From Clostridia bacterium (lineage in GTDB: Bacteria; Bacillota; Clostridia; Oscillospirales; Acutalibacteraceae), in contig JAFXGK010000023.1 of the NCBI GenBank assembly GCA_017513245.1, positions 1-64,000 of the forward strand: a stretch of 64,000 nucleotides of DNA. Reading direction: 5' to 3'. Every line of letters starts with the position of its first letter. Position 1 is the stretch's first letter. The notes beneath the pieces were generated by a model, which was not told the DNA's origin, ran no database searches, and saw nothing but the letters and a program-made list of their open reading frames with translations. Positions 44,671-54,158 of this stretch are shown one piece after another. The position numbers were made by a program, and so were the translations under genes.

Positions 44671-47600
44671 TCAACCCTCACCTACGCAGGCGAGAACGCC
44701 TGCGAGGTAAACGGGAGCATCAACTGCGGTAATGGTAATGGTGATATCTGTAGCCTCGCCGTTATAGAAACGGGTGCCTTCGATTATGCGAGACTTCTCA
44801 ACGGTAAGAGAGCCGTTGTAGTAAGAAGAGAAGGTTCCTTCACTGAGAACGTTGCCTTCTGCATCGTTAACTACAAATGTGGCTGCCTTACTGCCGTTAG
44901 CATTTGCTGCAACTAAGGGCAGAACATCGGTGGCCTTGCTTACTGCGATGGTAGCAGTAGAGCCGGCAGGAATGGTGTATACACCATACTTATGGTTAGC
45001 CTTGATGTCGGCGTTGCCACATTCTGCAACGTCTGCTTCGTAGGTTGCACCGCTTACGTCAACGGGGATGTTGCCTGCTTCGATATCCTGGGCCTTATAG
45101 ATGGTTGCGGTATCATCGATATAACCGCCAAAGTGAGTCATCGGAACGGTCGGGATAGCTACGGAAGCAGTGGGCTGAGTCTCGATGTTAATCATTACGT
45201 TATAGATAAGGTTTGCAACAACTACTGCAGCAGCGTTGTGACCCTGATCATTGGGATGAACGGCGTCGTCTGCGTTATAGTTCATGCCCTCGCCCTGTCC
45301 GTAAACGGAAGTTGCGTAATAGGCCTTGAAGAGACGAGCCTGCGGCAGACCATAGAAGTAGCCTATGTTCTGAAGTGAGGTTGCAGAGCCTTCTGCATTA
45401 ATGGTATTGCTGTAGTACTGGAGGTTATGAAGAGCGATAACCGCGATATCCTCAGAAAGGAGACGACGGATAATATCTTCATAGGAGCCCTTAACTACAA
45501 CGTCATCACGGGCGTCGTTGATGTTATATTCAACAATTACGAGGTCGGGGTTGAAGCTAAGAACGTCCTGTGCAAGACGATATGCGCCCATGGTTGCGCC
45601 TGTTGCAGCAATACCTGCGTTCTTAACGGTTACCTGACCGGGGAATGCAGCGTTTAAGAAGTCTGCAACGAGCTCAGCCTGGCCATGCAGATCGGTTGCG
45701 AAGTAGCCTTCGGTTATGGAACCGCCGAGCTGAACGAGGGTTACGTTCTCACCACGCATAAGCTTGCGGATAACGGCCGAGAGGCGGCTGGTATCGCCGA
45801 GGGTTTCGACGCCGTTATCAATCCACTCCTGTTCGAAACCGTAGGTGGACTTAACATTTTCAATCCACTTATACGCTGCATCAACCATAGCATACTTGTC
45901 AGCACTTACGGTTGCAAGAGACTCCTGAAGTTCGGCCCATACGGTTTCGATTGCGCCGTTATATCCCTTGTTTGCGATATAATCAGCATCGTTTTCGAAG
46001 AAGTTCTTATACTTCTTAGCGGCAAGACGCTTAATCTGGGTTACAGAATAGTTGTAAGGATCAGAATAGTAGGTTTCGCCGTTAGAAAGGGTAATGTATG
46101 CGCGGGCAGTAAGCTTGGTGGTAGCACCAACGGTATCAGCGCCGGAGAAGGTGCTGTTTGCGCGGATGCCCTTATAGCCTGCTGCATCAAGAGCGTTGAT
46201 AAGGGTCATAACGTCATCAGCGGCTGCGGAAGCCTTAGATGCGCCTACGGTATCAAGGGTGAGTTCGGCGCCGGCAAGTGCGGTAGTCGGGTAAACTACG
46301 GTACCAAAGTCGGCAATGGTCTCACTCATGATGCCTGCGGGGAAATAGTAGTTTGCGCTGTAGGAAATGTTCTTTCCGTCTGCGCTGATTTCAGCGCCGT
46401 TCATTGTTACGAACTCGCTGTCCACACCGCCGAGGGTACCGAATGCGGCAATCTCGGATATACGGTAGGAGTCGGTGTTGGGACCAAAGCGGGTATCGGT
46501 AAGACGAACTGCAATATAGCGAGCTTCCTTGGGCTCGTCGAAGGTGAACTTCTGGCCAAGGGAGTCGGGCAGAAGGGTGTAATCCCAAACTGCTACGGGA
46601 GCCTCAAACATAGTGTCGTAATCTGCGCCCATGTAAACCTCATAAGAGAACTGACGGGTTGCACAGGTCATCCAGAATGCGAATTCATTGATGGTGGAAA
46701 CGTAGCCGAGGTCATAAAGAAGCTCACTTCCGCGGCCATAATCGGCTGCGGTGAAGTTAAAGTCGTAGTGCTGGTTAGCAACGCCATCGGTTATACCCTC
46801 TACACAATAAAGACCGGTAGAAGAAAGGGTTGAACCGTAGTAACCTGTGGTAGCCGAAAGGCCACGGAGAAGGTTAACGTCGTTTGCATTGGACTTTGCG
46901 GAATCGGCGGAAGCCATAGCACCGATAGAGGGAGCTAAGGTATAGCCGAGGTCCTCCTGGGTTCCCCAAGCAGCGATTTCTGCAATACGAACTTCGGTAT
47001 AGTTGTTAACATTTACCCACTTAATACCGAGATACATACCGGTTTTGGGGTTTGCGAACTTAACTGCGGTTGTGAATGCACGAGAAAGCTGTTTAATACC
47101 ATTGCTCATATCAAGAACAAGGTTTTCATCGGTATAAAGGGAATCAATAGAATTACCAACGTATACCTTAAAGCCTTCATAGAAACCGGAGTTGTTGCGG
47201 ATGTTCATAAAACCTTCAACGGTGGTAAGACCGCCAAGGAAATATGAGAACTCATAGTTAAGATACGATCCATAAAACTCTTCACTAGTGGTTGTGCCGT
47301 TAGTGAGCTTCGTAGTATCGGGTGTAACGATAGTACCGTTTGCGTTCTTAACTGTAACGTTTTCAGCCTTTAAAAGATTGTTCTCATAGGTGAATTTAGA
47401 ATCAAGATTGGTTGCAATCTGTCCATAGTTAGATTCATTAGTTCTAACATAGGAGATTATTTTGTCAACCTTTTTAGAGTTTTCAGATTTTGTGCCGTAG
47501 AAAGCAACTTCGGCAATACGGAAGCCGGTATCCAAAGAGTTGAAGGTTCCATCGGGGTTCTTGGATGCACGAAGACCTTCACGGAGCCAAACTGCAACGT

Positions 47601-49248
47601 AGTTTGCACTCTTAACCTTATCACCATAGAACTCAACATACTTACCGCCATACTGCATTTCATTCGGATCTATGTTGCCGTTTGCGTCCTTAAAGGTGTA
47701 GGTATAAATCTGATTTTCGAGGTTAAAGAGGGTATCAAGGCTATCGGAAGCGTAAACCTCGTAAGCAGCGTTATAATACTGGCTCGAATGGTTATAAAGA
47801 ACGAAGCTTTCGATATCGGTTGTTTCCTCTAATGCCCAAATGAGCTTACCGTTTGTGCCGTTATATACGTCGGCGTGGTTGGTTGTGGTTGTACCGTCGG
47901 TCATCTTTGCTGCCGAAGGATAAACGTAGGTGGAAGTTGTGTTGCTATAAGACCACTCGCCACCTGCTGCGTTCTTATCAACAAATGCGTTATCGAAGCC
48001 ACGACCGTAGAGAAGGCTCTCGGTTGTAACGTCGGCAGGCTTTGCCCAGCGAACTGCTGTACCGGACTGGTTACCTACGCCGAATACCTGAAGCTCGAAT
48101 ACGCGAGCGCAGGAGTCGGACAGGGAGTTGTTGGGTGTAATCTTAAATCCAACGTACTTACCTACTGCGTTTGCACTGTTAGCAAAGAGAACCTCGGTAC
48201 CGAACTGGTAACCGTCGAGTGCGTTGCCTTCGCTGTCAACGTTAAAGGAATGACCGGTTGCAAGGGGCTCTCCGTTATAGAGAGTTTCGGGGTCGTTGCC
48301 TACGTAAATTGCCCAGTCCCAAGCACGCTCTACTACTGTTGCATTGTAGATAGCAGCGCCGGTGAGCTTGGAAAGAGAATCAAGTTCGTAGGTTAACTGA
48401 TACCAGCCGTTGGTTGCGCCGCCGTAGGACGCGCCGTAGATATCGGTCTTGTTGGTGTAATAGGTGGTGTGGTTACCGTCGGTCAAAGCCGAGAAGGCTG
48501 CCTGACCTGAGGTAGCGCCTTCTTCGACACCGGTTGCGTTAGAGGCGGAGGAGCCAACCTTTGCGGTATAGGGAAGTTTGCCGTTAATAAGGCTCTTCTG
48601 TGCGCCGTTAGCGTTGGTGCGGATGGTTGCCCAGCGGCTATAGTAGAAGTCGCCCTTAGTGTCCTCTGCGGCCTCACCGTATACGCAGAATTCGCGAATA
48701 CCAATGGTGTTGTTGGTTGCATGGGTCTCATAAACGAGCATACCTACTACTGCACCGTAAACGTCGCTGCCGTCAGGCATTGCAACGTTGCCGCTGTAGA
48801 AACCGCCCGAAGAGTTACCCTCTTCGCGAACACGGGTATAAACCAGGTTGGCATCGTTAAAGAGGTCATCGGTGTTGTCGGATACGTAAAGCTTGAACGA
48901 GAAGTCATAGGCAGTGTTTGTATGAGCCCAAAGCTCGAAGGACTCAACCTTAGCATAGGAGTTCATCATCCAAACAAACTTATCCTCATAGTCGGTACCG
49001 TAAATCTGAGCATACTCAGAGGTGTTACCGTCTGTGGTTTTAAGCATGGTAGCGATATCGCTACTTCCGTAGAAGTAACCGTTACTGGTGTTTACACCGT
49101 TGGTGGTAAGGGTTGAACCATGGATAAGCGAATCGGCGGGCTCATAGTCGGCTGCCGAAACGGTTGTTACGGTCATGGGTACGAACACTGCGCCTAAAAT
49201 GAGCAGTGCGCTGAGGAAAATTGCGGAAAGCTTTTTAAAGTTTTTCAT
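44671..49248 (-). CDS. Exported multidomain protein: five discoidin-like repeats and a C-terminal SGNH esterase
   Basis: This 1,525-residue protein has a signal peptide (residues 1-32, ending 'TTVSA'). Five discoidin-like modules carry motifs such as 'AYEVYASDSLDTLF' near residues 117, 308, 493, 690 and 868. Residues ~945-1140 form a domain shared with the 10827-21515 protein ('FGTVVYPTTALAGAELTL', 'YNYSVTQIKRLAAKKY'). A SGNH hydrolase follows: 'LGGSITEG' with Ser1177, 'NAGIAATGA', 'EYNINDARDD', and 'DDAVHPNDQG' with Asp1328/His1331. A final ~130-residue beta module closes the chain. No membrane anchor is seen. It probably binds a glycan at the surface and removes O-acyl groups. ATG at 49248 is chosen for its GGAGG site; it lies 13 bases after the small acidic peptide. 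Confidence 0.87.
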   Translation of the reverse strand: MKNFKKLSAIFLSALLILGAVFVPMTVTTVSAADYEPADSLIHGSTLTTNGVNTSNGYFYGSSDIATMLKTTDGNTSEYAQIYGTDYEDKFVWMMNSYAKVESFELWAHTNTAYDFSFKLYVSDNTDDLFNDANLVYTRVREEGNSSGGFYSGNVAMPDGSDVYGAVVGMLVYETHATNNTIGIREFCVYGEAAEDTKGDFYYSRWATIRTNANGAQKSLINGKLPYTAKVGSSASNATGVEEGATSGQAAFSALTDGNHTTYYTNKTDIYGASYGGATNGWYQLTYELDSLSKLTGAAIYNATVVERAWDWAIYVGNDPETLYNGEPLATGHSFNVDSEGNALDGYQFGTEVLFANSANAVGKYVGFKITPNNSLSDSCARVFELQVFGVGNQSGTAVRWAKPADVTTESLLYGRGFDNAFVDKNAAGGEWSYSNTTSTYVYPSAAKMTDGTTTTNHADVYNGTNGKLIWALEETTDIESFVLYNHSSQYYNAAYEVYASDSLDTLFNLENQIYTYTFKDANGNIDPNEMQYGGKYVEFYGDKVKSANYVAVWLREGLRASKNPDGTFNSLDTGFRIAEVAFYGTKSENSKKVDKIISYVRTNESNYGQIATNLDSKFTYENNLLKAENVTVKNANGTIVTPDTTKLTNGTTTSEEFYGSYLNYEFSYFLGGLTTVEGFMNIRNNSGFYEGFKVYVGNSIDSLYTDENLVLDMSNGIKQLSRAFTTAVKFANPKTGMYLGIKWVNVNNYTEVRIAEIAAWGTQEDLGYTLAPSIGAMASADSAKSNANDVNLLRGLSATTGYYGSTLSSTGLYCVEGITDGVANQHYDFNFTAADYGRGSELLYDLGYVSTINEFAFWMTCATRQFSYEVYMGADYDTMFEAPVAVWDYTLLPDSLGQKFTFDEPKEARYIAVRLTDTRFGPNTDSYRISEIAAFGTLGGVDSEFVTMNGAEISADGKNISYSANYYFPAGIMSETIADFGTVVYPTTALAGAELTLDTVGASKASAAADDVMTLINALDAAGYKGIRANSTFSGADTVGATTKLTARAYITLSNGETYYSDPYNYSVTQIKRLAAKKYKNFFENDADYIANKGYNGAIETVWAELQESLATVSADKYAMVDAAYKWIENVKSTYGFEQEWIDNGVETLGDTSRLSAVIRKLMRGENVTLVQLGGSITEGYFATDLHGQAELVADFLNAAFPGQVTVKNAGIAATGATMGAYRLAQDVLSFNPDLVIVEYNINDARDDVVVKGSYEDIIRRLLSEDIAVIALHNLQYYSNTINAEGSATSLQNIGYFYGLPQARLFKAYYATSVYGQGEGMNYNADDAVHPNDQGHNAAAVVVANLIYNVMINIETQPTASVAIPTVPMTHFGGYIDDTATIYKAQDIEAGNIPVDVSGATYEADVAECGNADIKANHKYGVYTIPAGSTATIAVSKATDVLPLVAANANGSKAATFVVNDAEGNVLSEGTFSSYYNGSLTVEKSRIIEGTRFYNGEATDITITITAVDAPVYLAGVLACVGEG

Positions 49249-49261
49249 TATCTTTTCCTCC

Positions 49262-49405
49262 TTAATCAATGGTGTCGCCATCTTCGTCGCCATCGGTCCA
49301 CTCGTCACCTTCGCCGAGGGAGCCGCCGAGCGAAAGGTCGGCGATGTTCTGAACCGATTCGAGTCTAAACTTAATTAACTCGGGTTCACTGTAAAATTTC
49401 TTCAT
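49262..49405 (-). CDS. Small acidic peptide, MK-x-x-Y-x-x-P type, upstream of the SGNH surface protein
   Basis: A 47-residue open frame from ATG at 49405, with AAGGAGG about 10 bases upstream, lying 15 bases after a permease gene and 13 bases before the 1,525-residue exported protein. It begins 'MKKFYSEPELIKFRLESV', continues with a small Ser/Gly/Leu segment ('ADLSLGGSLGEG') and ends in an Asp/Glu/Gly tail ('DGDEDGDTID'). It has no Cys, signal peptide or membrane helix. Its start pattern and acidic tail parallel the 48-residue peptide at 10663-10809, also directly upstream of a giant exported protein. Function unknown. Confidence 0.78.
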   Translation of the reverse strand: MKKFYSEPELIKFRLESVQNIADLSLGGSLGEGDEWTDGDEDGDTID

Positions 49406-49420
49406 ACTAAAATTTCCTCC

Positions 49421-50323
49421 TTATTTAAGACCTGAATGTGTCATAGTTTCCATAACAGAACTTTGCGAGATAAGGAAAACGGCTATTGGCGGTATCATCA
49501 TTACAACGCTTACCGCTGCGGACGCGCCCGAACGGGCAAGGCCGCCTGCCGAAATGCTGGAGAGTACACTCGGAAGTTGTTTTAATTCTTCACTGAAGAT
49601 GTACTGTGTTCCCGTGCTGTTCCACATCGTCTGGAAGGTGAAGATTACAAGGGTCAGAAGTGCGGGTTTAACACTGGGAATGATGATTTGGAAGAATATT
49701 CTATACTCTCCCGCACCGTCGATTCGGGCGGCTTCAAGGGTTTCGTCCGGAATGGCGGTTACTATGAACTGGCGGATGAGGTACACGCCCATCGTACTGG
49801 CCAGGGTTGGAAGTATCATCGCGTAATATGTATCTACCATACCGAGCTTTGCAATGATAATGTACTGAGGAATCGCTGTAGTGTCGCCACGGAACAGCAT
49901 TGCCATAACTATCGCCTGCGAGATTATGTACATTGTAGTGGTCTTTGCCTTGGCCAGCGGATATGCAGCCATTGTTGCAATTACCATATACAGTGTAGTT
50001 CCCACAGTAGAAATGATAACGCTGTTAAACAGATATCTTGAGAAGGGGACCCAGAGGTTATCGGCCAACTTAAATAACTGTTTGTAGTTATCAAAGGTTG
50101 GGTGCCTTACGAAGAATCTCGGCGGGAAGGCAAAGATTTCATCAATCGGTTTTAAGGACTGAACTACCGAGTATACCATCGGCAAAATCATAAATAACGA
50201 TATCGCCAACAGAAATATGAATACTCCGAAGTTACCTGCCTTCGATCGAGAAAGCATTACCTTCTTACGCGAACGGCGTTCGAACTTTATGCGTTCCAAA
50301 AGTGTTGCTGCTTTGCTTGACAT
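49421..50323 (-). CDS. Sugar ABC transporter permease (MalG/CUT1 type)
   Basis: This 300-residue inner-membrane permease has about six transmembrane helices and the CUT1 coupling loop 'EAARIDGAGEYRIFFQIIIPSVKPAL' (split by family positions, residues ~195-220). It would pair with the permease upstream and the 960-residue binding protein to import an oligosaccharide; no ATPase is encoded here, so a shared MsmX-type ATPase is expected elsewhere. The gene has a run of seven G residues upstream (50336-50342) that provides a strong ribosome binding site. Confidence 0.93.
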   Translation of the reverse strand: MSSKAATLLERIKFERRSRKKVMLSRSKAGNFGVFIFLLAISLFMILPMVYSVVQSLKPIDEIFAFPPRFFVRHPTFDNYKQLFKLADNLWVPFSRYLFNSVIISTVGTTLYMVIATMAAYPLAKAKTTTMYIISQAIVMAMLFRGDTTAIPQYIIIAKLGMVDTYYAMILPTLASTMGVYLIRQFIVTAIPDETLEAARIDGAGEYRIFFQIIIPSVKPALLTLVIFTFQTMWNSTGTQYIFSEELKQLPSVLSSISAGGLARSGASAAVSVVMMIPPIAVFLISQSSVMETMTHSGLK

Positions 50324-50341
50324 TCTCCTAGGTCACCCCCC

Positions 50342-51244
50342 CTAATCCATAAATTTACGGAGCACCTTACTGCATAAGAACCATGCAAGCAACATCATGG
50401 CAAACAGTATAACAGAAAGTGCCGAGGCATAGCCCATTTCGTATCTCGTATGACCGAAGTCGGAGATATGAAGCAGTAACGTATGCGTTGAATATTCGGT
50501 ACTTGGGTTACCGGTAAGCGCTGCACTGACAGCGCCGGTAGCAAAAGCACCTGCAATTGAGTTTACAGCACCGAACATAAGCTGCGGACCAATCTGCGGG
50601 AAGGTAACGTAGTAAAGCTCCTGCCAGCGGTTTTTAAGTCCGTCAAGCGCCGCAGCCTCGTAATAGCTGCGGTCAAGTGCCTTAAGCGCTGCGATGAAGG
50701 ATAAGAATCCAACACCGAAGCTCATCCAAAGTGAAACAATCATTACAATCGCGAAGTTATAGTTCGTATCCGTCAGCCACGAAATCGGGTCTCTTAAAAT
50801 ACCCATTTGAATAAGCAGGTTATTTAAGAAGCCGCGGCGGTCGGGAGAGAAAATATAAGTCCAGATGAAATAAATGTTTCCTGCAAGAGCGGGAGAATAC
50901 ACCATAAAGGTTACGAGGGTTCTCGGTCCCCTACCCAGCTCGTTTATGAACCAGGCTACGATGAAGCTTATAAGGTAGCCGCCCGGGCCAACCACAAGCG
51001 CTAACGCCAGGGTGTTCTTGAGGGCTATCATAAATACTTCGTCGCCGGTGAAGATTCTCCAGTAGTTGTCAAGTCCGACGAAGTCGGGCCATTGAACCAT
51101 GTTAAAGTTTGTAAAGCTTAAAACTATTGAGGACACGATGGGGATTACCATGAACAGCGTAAACGCCACTAAAAACGGAGCTATCATAGTGTAGTACGCC
51201 CATTTTTTGCCTGTGTCTTTGTTGCGTCTTTTAATTTTTTCCAC
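50342..51244 (-). CDS. Sugar ABC transporter permease (MalF/UgpA type)
   Basis: This 300-residue permease has six hydrophobic segments and the coupling loop 'YEAAALDGLKNRWQELYYVTFP' region near residues 195-215. The N-terminus is short and basic. The start is GTG at 51244 with a G-rich site; the next gene follows after 18 bases. It forms the second half of the first CUT1 permease pair with the gene at 49421. Confidence 0.93.
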   Translation of the reverse strand: MEKIKRRNKDTGKKWAYYTMIAPFLVAFTLFMVIPIVSSIVLSFTNFNMVQWPDFVGLDNYWRIFTGDEVFMIALKNTLALALVVGPGGYLISFIVAWFINELGRGPRTLVTFMVYSPALAGNIYFIWTYIFSPDRRGFLNNLLIQMGILRDPISWLTDTNYNFAIVMIVSLWMSFGVGFLSFIAALKALDRSYYEAAALDGLKNRWQELYYVTFPQIGPQLMFGAVNSIAGAFATGAVSAALTGNPSTEYSTHTLLLHISDFGHTRYEMGYASALSVILFAMMLLAWFLCSKVLRKFMD

Positions 51245-51258
51245 TATTCACCGCCCCC

Positions 51259-54141
51259 TTAGTCCAAACCGAATTCAGCACGCTTGCGCGTGATTTCTTC
51301 GTTGATGTCAATGTTGTAGAGGAGCAGTGCGCGTCTTATGGTTTGTTTCTTGCTCATAGCGGCACGCGCTGCACTTGTGAGGGAACGGGAAACTAAGTAG
51401 TTTCCGGGAATCTGCTCCATATTTACTGTCCACTTATAGGATTCTTCGAGCACTGCAAGCTCATCCTTGGTCCAGCCCAGGTTGCGGAGTGCAACGTGGT
51501 TTGCCGGGTTGCCGCGGGCAGCAACGCCGAGTATTGCCTCAAGTTCTTTACAGTAGCGGGTCTGTATATCGGCCGAGGTCCACCAGCGAACAAACTCAAC
51601 ACATTCGTCGGCTACGTCATGGTCTTCTGCAGCCTTGAGTATTACCGATGCGGTAACGCCCGTGTTCTGGCTGCGGTCAATCGTTCCGTCGGCCTTAGGT
51701 GTTCCGGGGATGGGTGCAAACTTCCACAGTCCCGTAATTTCGGGAGCAGCGGCCATAAGCTGGTTGTAAGCGCCGTAGCCCTGGAGTGCCATCGGCATCT
51801 CGCCGCTTCTGAATACGTTGTAGAAGCTGAAGTTTCGGTCAAGACCGTAGGTGTCGTAAAGGTTTACCCATTCCTTAAACGCCTGATACGCTACCTCGGT
51901 ATCAAAGAGGGTGGCGTCCAGCTTGTCGTTATAGAAGCGGCCGCCACGCTGGTATAGGAACATCGAGAAGATGTCGATACCTGCGGATACACCGTAGTTG
52001 GTGCCGTCAACTTCGTTAATACCTACCGAGAAGTTATTCTTCTGAATAATCTCCATATAGTCGTAGAATTCATCCCACGTATCGGGAGGACCGTCAAGTC
52101 CCAATTCCTCGAATATATCGGTACGGTAGAAGAGCATCTGGAAGGTTTCACCTTCGGGGATTCCGTAGAGTCCGCCGTTATAGTAGAACGATGTCCAGGC
52201 CGATTCAGAGGTCTCACTTCTGAGTTGCTCAAAATCATAATCGGTAAGGTCAAGCAGCGCTCCGCGCATTGCCAGGTTAACAGGTAAATCCTTGGAAACC
52301 AGAAGCGCTACGTCGGGGCCCTTGCCCGCGAGGGTTGCCTGAATCATGGTCATGCCCGTGTTGATAAGGCTCAGTCTTACGTTGATACCCGTATCAACCG
52401 TAAAGGAGTCGCTTATCATATTGTTGAGTATCTGCATCTGGTCACGGCCGGTCGATACCCAAACGTTTATCTGCTTACTGTTTTCTCCGTCGCCCTGGAA
52501 GCTGTTATAGTCGGTAACGAAGGAGTAGCAGAATTTAAGGAAGCTGTATTTAATTCCTTCAAAGAATCCGCCCTTGCCGGAAGGAATTTTCGTATCCTTC
52601 GGAACAAACGCGATGAAATCGAGTTCAAGAGGCTGACTCTGAAGGGTCAGAATAAGCGATGCGAGATTATCGATTTCGGATTTGAAGTTGGATAAACGGT
52701 CGGGTATGGTGTACGGATCGTAAGCCAAGTCGCCAAGCATCTCGGCTACCTGAATTATTGTCGAAGCGTTACCGCCCGAGCCGCCGAGAACACTCTTAAC
52801 CTCTTTGTAGGTGTCCTCGAGCACCTTCTGATTTGCTTTAAGCGAATCCTCAAGTCCCGGAATCTTTTTGTGCAGGTTATAGTCCTGATAGATGTCGGGG
52901 CTGGTGCTGGTTATGGCGATGATGTCGCGGTAGATGGCGTTAAGGTTTAAAACCGTTTGCTGAACGTTGCGAAGAACGCCTGCCAGCTCGCCGGGTACAC
53001 ACGAAAGACTGATTACGTCGCCGGGTTTTAAGTATACGTACATCGGCTCTTTGTCGCCGAGCGTTTTCATATACCAAGAGGTGTCATATCTGAAGCTGAT
53101 GTTATCGGCTTCGGCAAACGGCATCTCGCCGTTTACGAGCAGTTTTCGGTAGGAGTTGATAGATTGGCTGAAGTCCTGATTTGCGTGGAACGCAATCTTA
53201 TAAAGGCCTGCCTTTTCTATCGGAACCTCCCAGCTTATCCACTGACCGTTCTGGCCCCAGTTGGCCTGGCCGATGGTGTTAAGCTTCATTGCTGCGGGGT
53301 CGTAGGGGGTTACGTCGGTGGTGGTGCGGTCGTAGGTCGAATAGAGCATCGAATCGCTCTTTCTGTAAGCGTCTTCGGCCTGCTTTATTATTGCCTCGCC
53401 GTCTGCGTAATCACTGTCACCAAATTGACCGATGTATTCTTCGTAGCTCATTGCCTTTTCGTCAAGGCCAAGGCTGAGCTCTGCGATTACTGCACTTTCT
53501 TCCTCGATTTTAATGCGAACGGTGTGCTCGCCTGCCTCGAGGTAAAGCATATAGGGTTCGTCATAGAGGGCCTGCTCGTTTATGAACATGGCCTCCTGCC
53601 AGATGGGAACCTCTTCCTGTGTGGGACGGAGGTCATTTCCGTTGGCGTCCTGCTTAATTTTGCCCGAGTCTTTCCAAACACGGGTGAGCGTGAAGGTCTT
53701 GGCCTTTTCGTAAGGGGTTTTACCGTCAACCGTAAGGGAGAGAACGATATCACGTCCGCTCACCGATACGGGAGTGTAATACTTGACCTTCATACCGTAA
53801 AGAGCCGTCTCGTTTACGGTAACCTTGAAATCCACCCACGAGTTTTTATCCTCGCTTAAGGTGTAGCCTGCCGTACCGTCTATGGTTGTGGCGGCTCCTG
53901 ATTTCTCGGTTGCGACAAAAGCAGTAGAAAGAAAACCGTAATGCTTTTTGCTGTCTTTATGCTCGGAGTAGAAGTTTATATACGAAACGTCCGAGGTTAA
54001 GACCTGCTCGATGGCATCGGCATCTGCTTGCGTATTCGTATCGTCAGCGGGTGCTGCCGAAACGAGCATTCCTGCACCGAAAACCTGAGCAGCCAGCAAC
54101 AGTGAAAGCGCATACGCTGCTGCTTTTCTGAATTTTTTCAT
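51259..54141 (-). CDS. Large substrate-binding protein with N-terminal carbohydrate-binding-like domains
   Basis: This 960-residue exported protein has a signal peptide (residues 1-30, ending 'LVSAAPADD') without a lipobox Cys. Two beta-sandwich modules follow (~45-230 and ~255-400; 'WVDFKVTVNETALYGMKV', 'WISWEVPIEKAGLYKIAFHA'), resembling CBM35/CBM6-type folds. A helical linker spans ~400-500. The C-terminal ~420 residues are a family 1 extracellular solute-binding domain ('TGINVRLSLINTGMTMIQATLAG' region, 'AGKGPDVALL', 'YGIPEGETFQMLFYRTDIFEELG' region). It is directly upstream of its permease pair. How it stays at the cell surface is unclear; an uncleaved N-terminal helix would be one way. 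Start ATG at 54141 with AAGGAG. Confidence 0.87.
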   Translation of the reverse strand: MKKFRKAAAYALSLLLAAQVFGAGMLVSAAPADDTNTQADADAIEQVLTSDVSYINFYSEHKDSKKHYGFLSTAFVATEKSGAATTIDGTAGYTLSEDKNSWVDFKVTVNETALYGMKVKYYTPVSVSGRDIVLSLTVDGKTPYEKAKTFTLTRVWKDSGKIKQDANGNDLRPTQEEVPIWQEAMFINEQALYDEPYMLYLEAGEHTVRIKIEEESAVIAELSLGLDEKAMSYEEYIGQFGDSDYADGEAIIKQAEDAYRKSDSMLYSTYDRTTTDVTPYDPAAMKLNTIGQANWGQNGQWISWEVPIEKAGLYKIAFHANQDFSQSINSYRKLLVNGEMPFAEADNISFRYDTSWYMKTLGDKEPMYVYLKPGDVISLSCVPGELAGVLRNVQQTVLNLNAIYRDIIAITSTSPDIYQDYNLHKKIPGLEDSLKANQKVLEDTYKEVKSVLGGSGGNASTIIQVAEMLGDLAYDPYTIPDRLSNFKSEIDNLASLILTLQSQPLELDFIAFVPKDTKIPSGKGGFFEGIKYSFLKFCYSFVTDYNSFQGDGENSKQINVWVSTGRDQMQILNNMISDSFTVDTGINVRLSLINTGMTMIQATLAGKGPDVALLVSKDLPVNLAMRGALLDLTDYDFEQLRSETSESAWTSFYYNGGLYGIPEGETFQMLFYRTDIFEELGLDGPPDTWDEFYDYMEIIQKNNFSVGINEVDGTNYGVSAGIDIFSMFLYQRGGRFYNDKLDATLFDTEVAYQAFKEWVNLYDTYGLDRNFSFYNVFRSGEMPMALQGYGAYNQLMAAAPEITGLWKFAPIPGTPKADGTIDRSQNTGVTASVILKAAEDHDVADECVEFVRWWTSADIQTRYCKELEAILGVAARGNPANHVALRNLGWTKDELAVLEESYKWTVNMEQIPGNYLVSRSLTSAARAAMSKKQTIRRALLLYNIDINEEITRKRAEFGLD

Positions 54142-54158
54142 TCCAGTCTCCTTTCTTT

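Noticed and set aside
50336..50342. Run of seven G (minus strand) as a phase-variation tract
   Set aside because: It lies between genes and serves as a ribosome binding site, not inside a coding frame or promoter spacer; the length is too short to be convincing.
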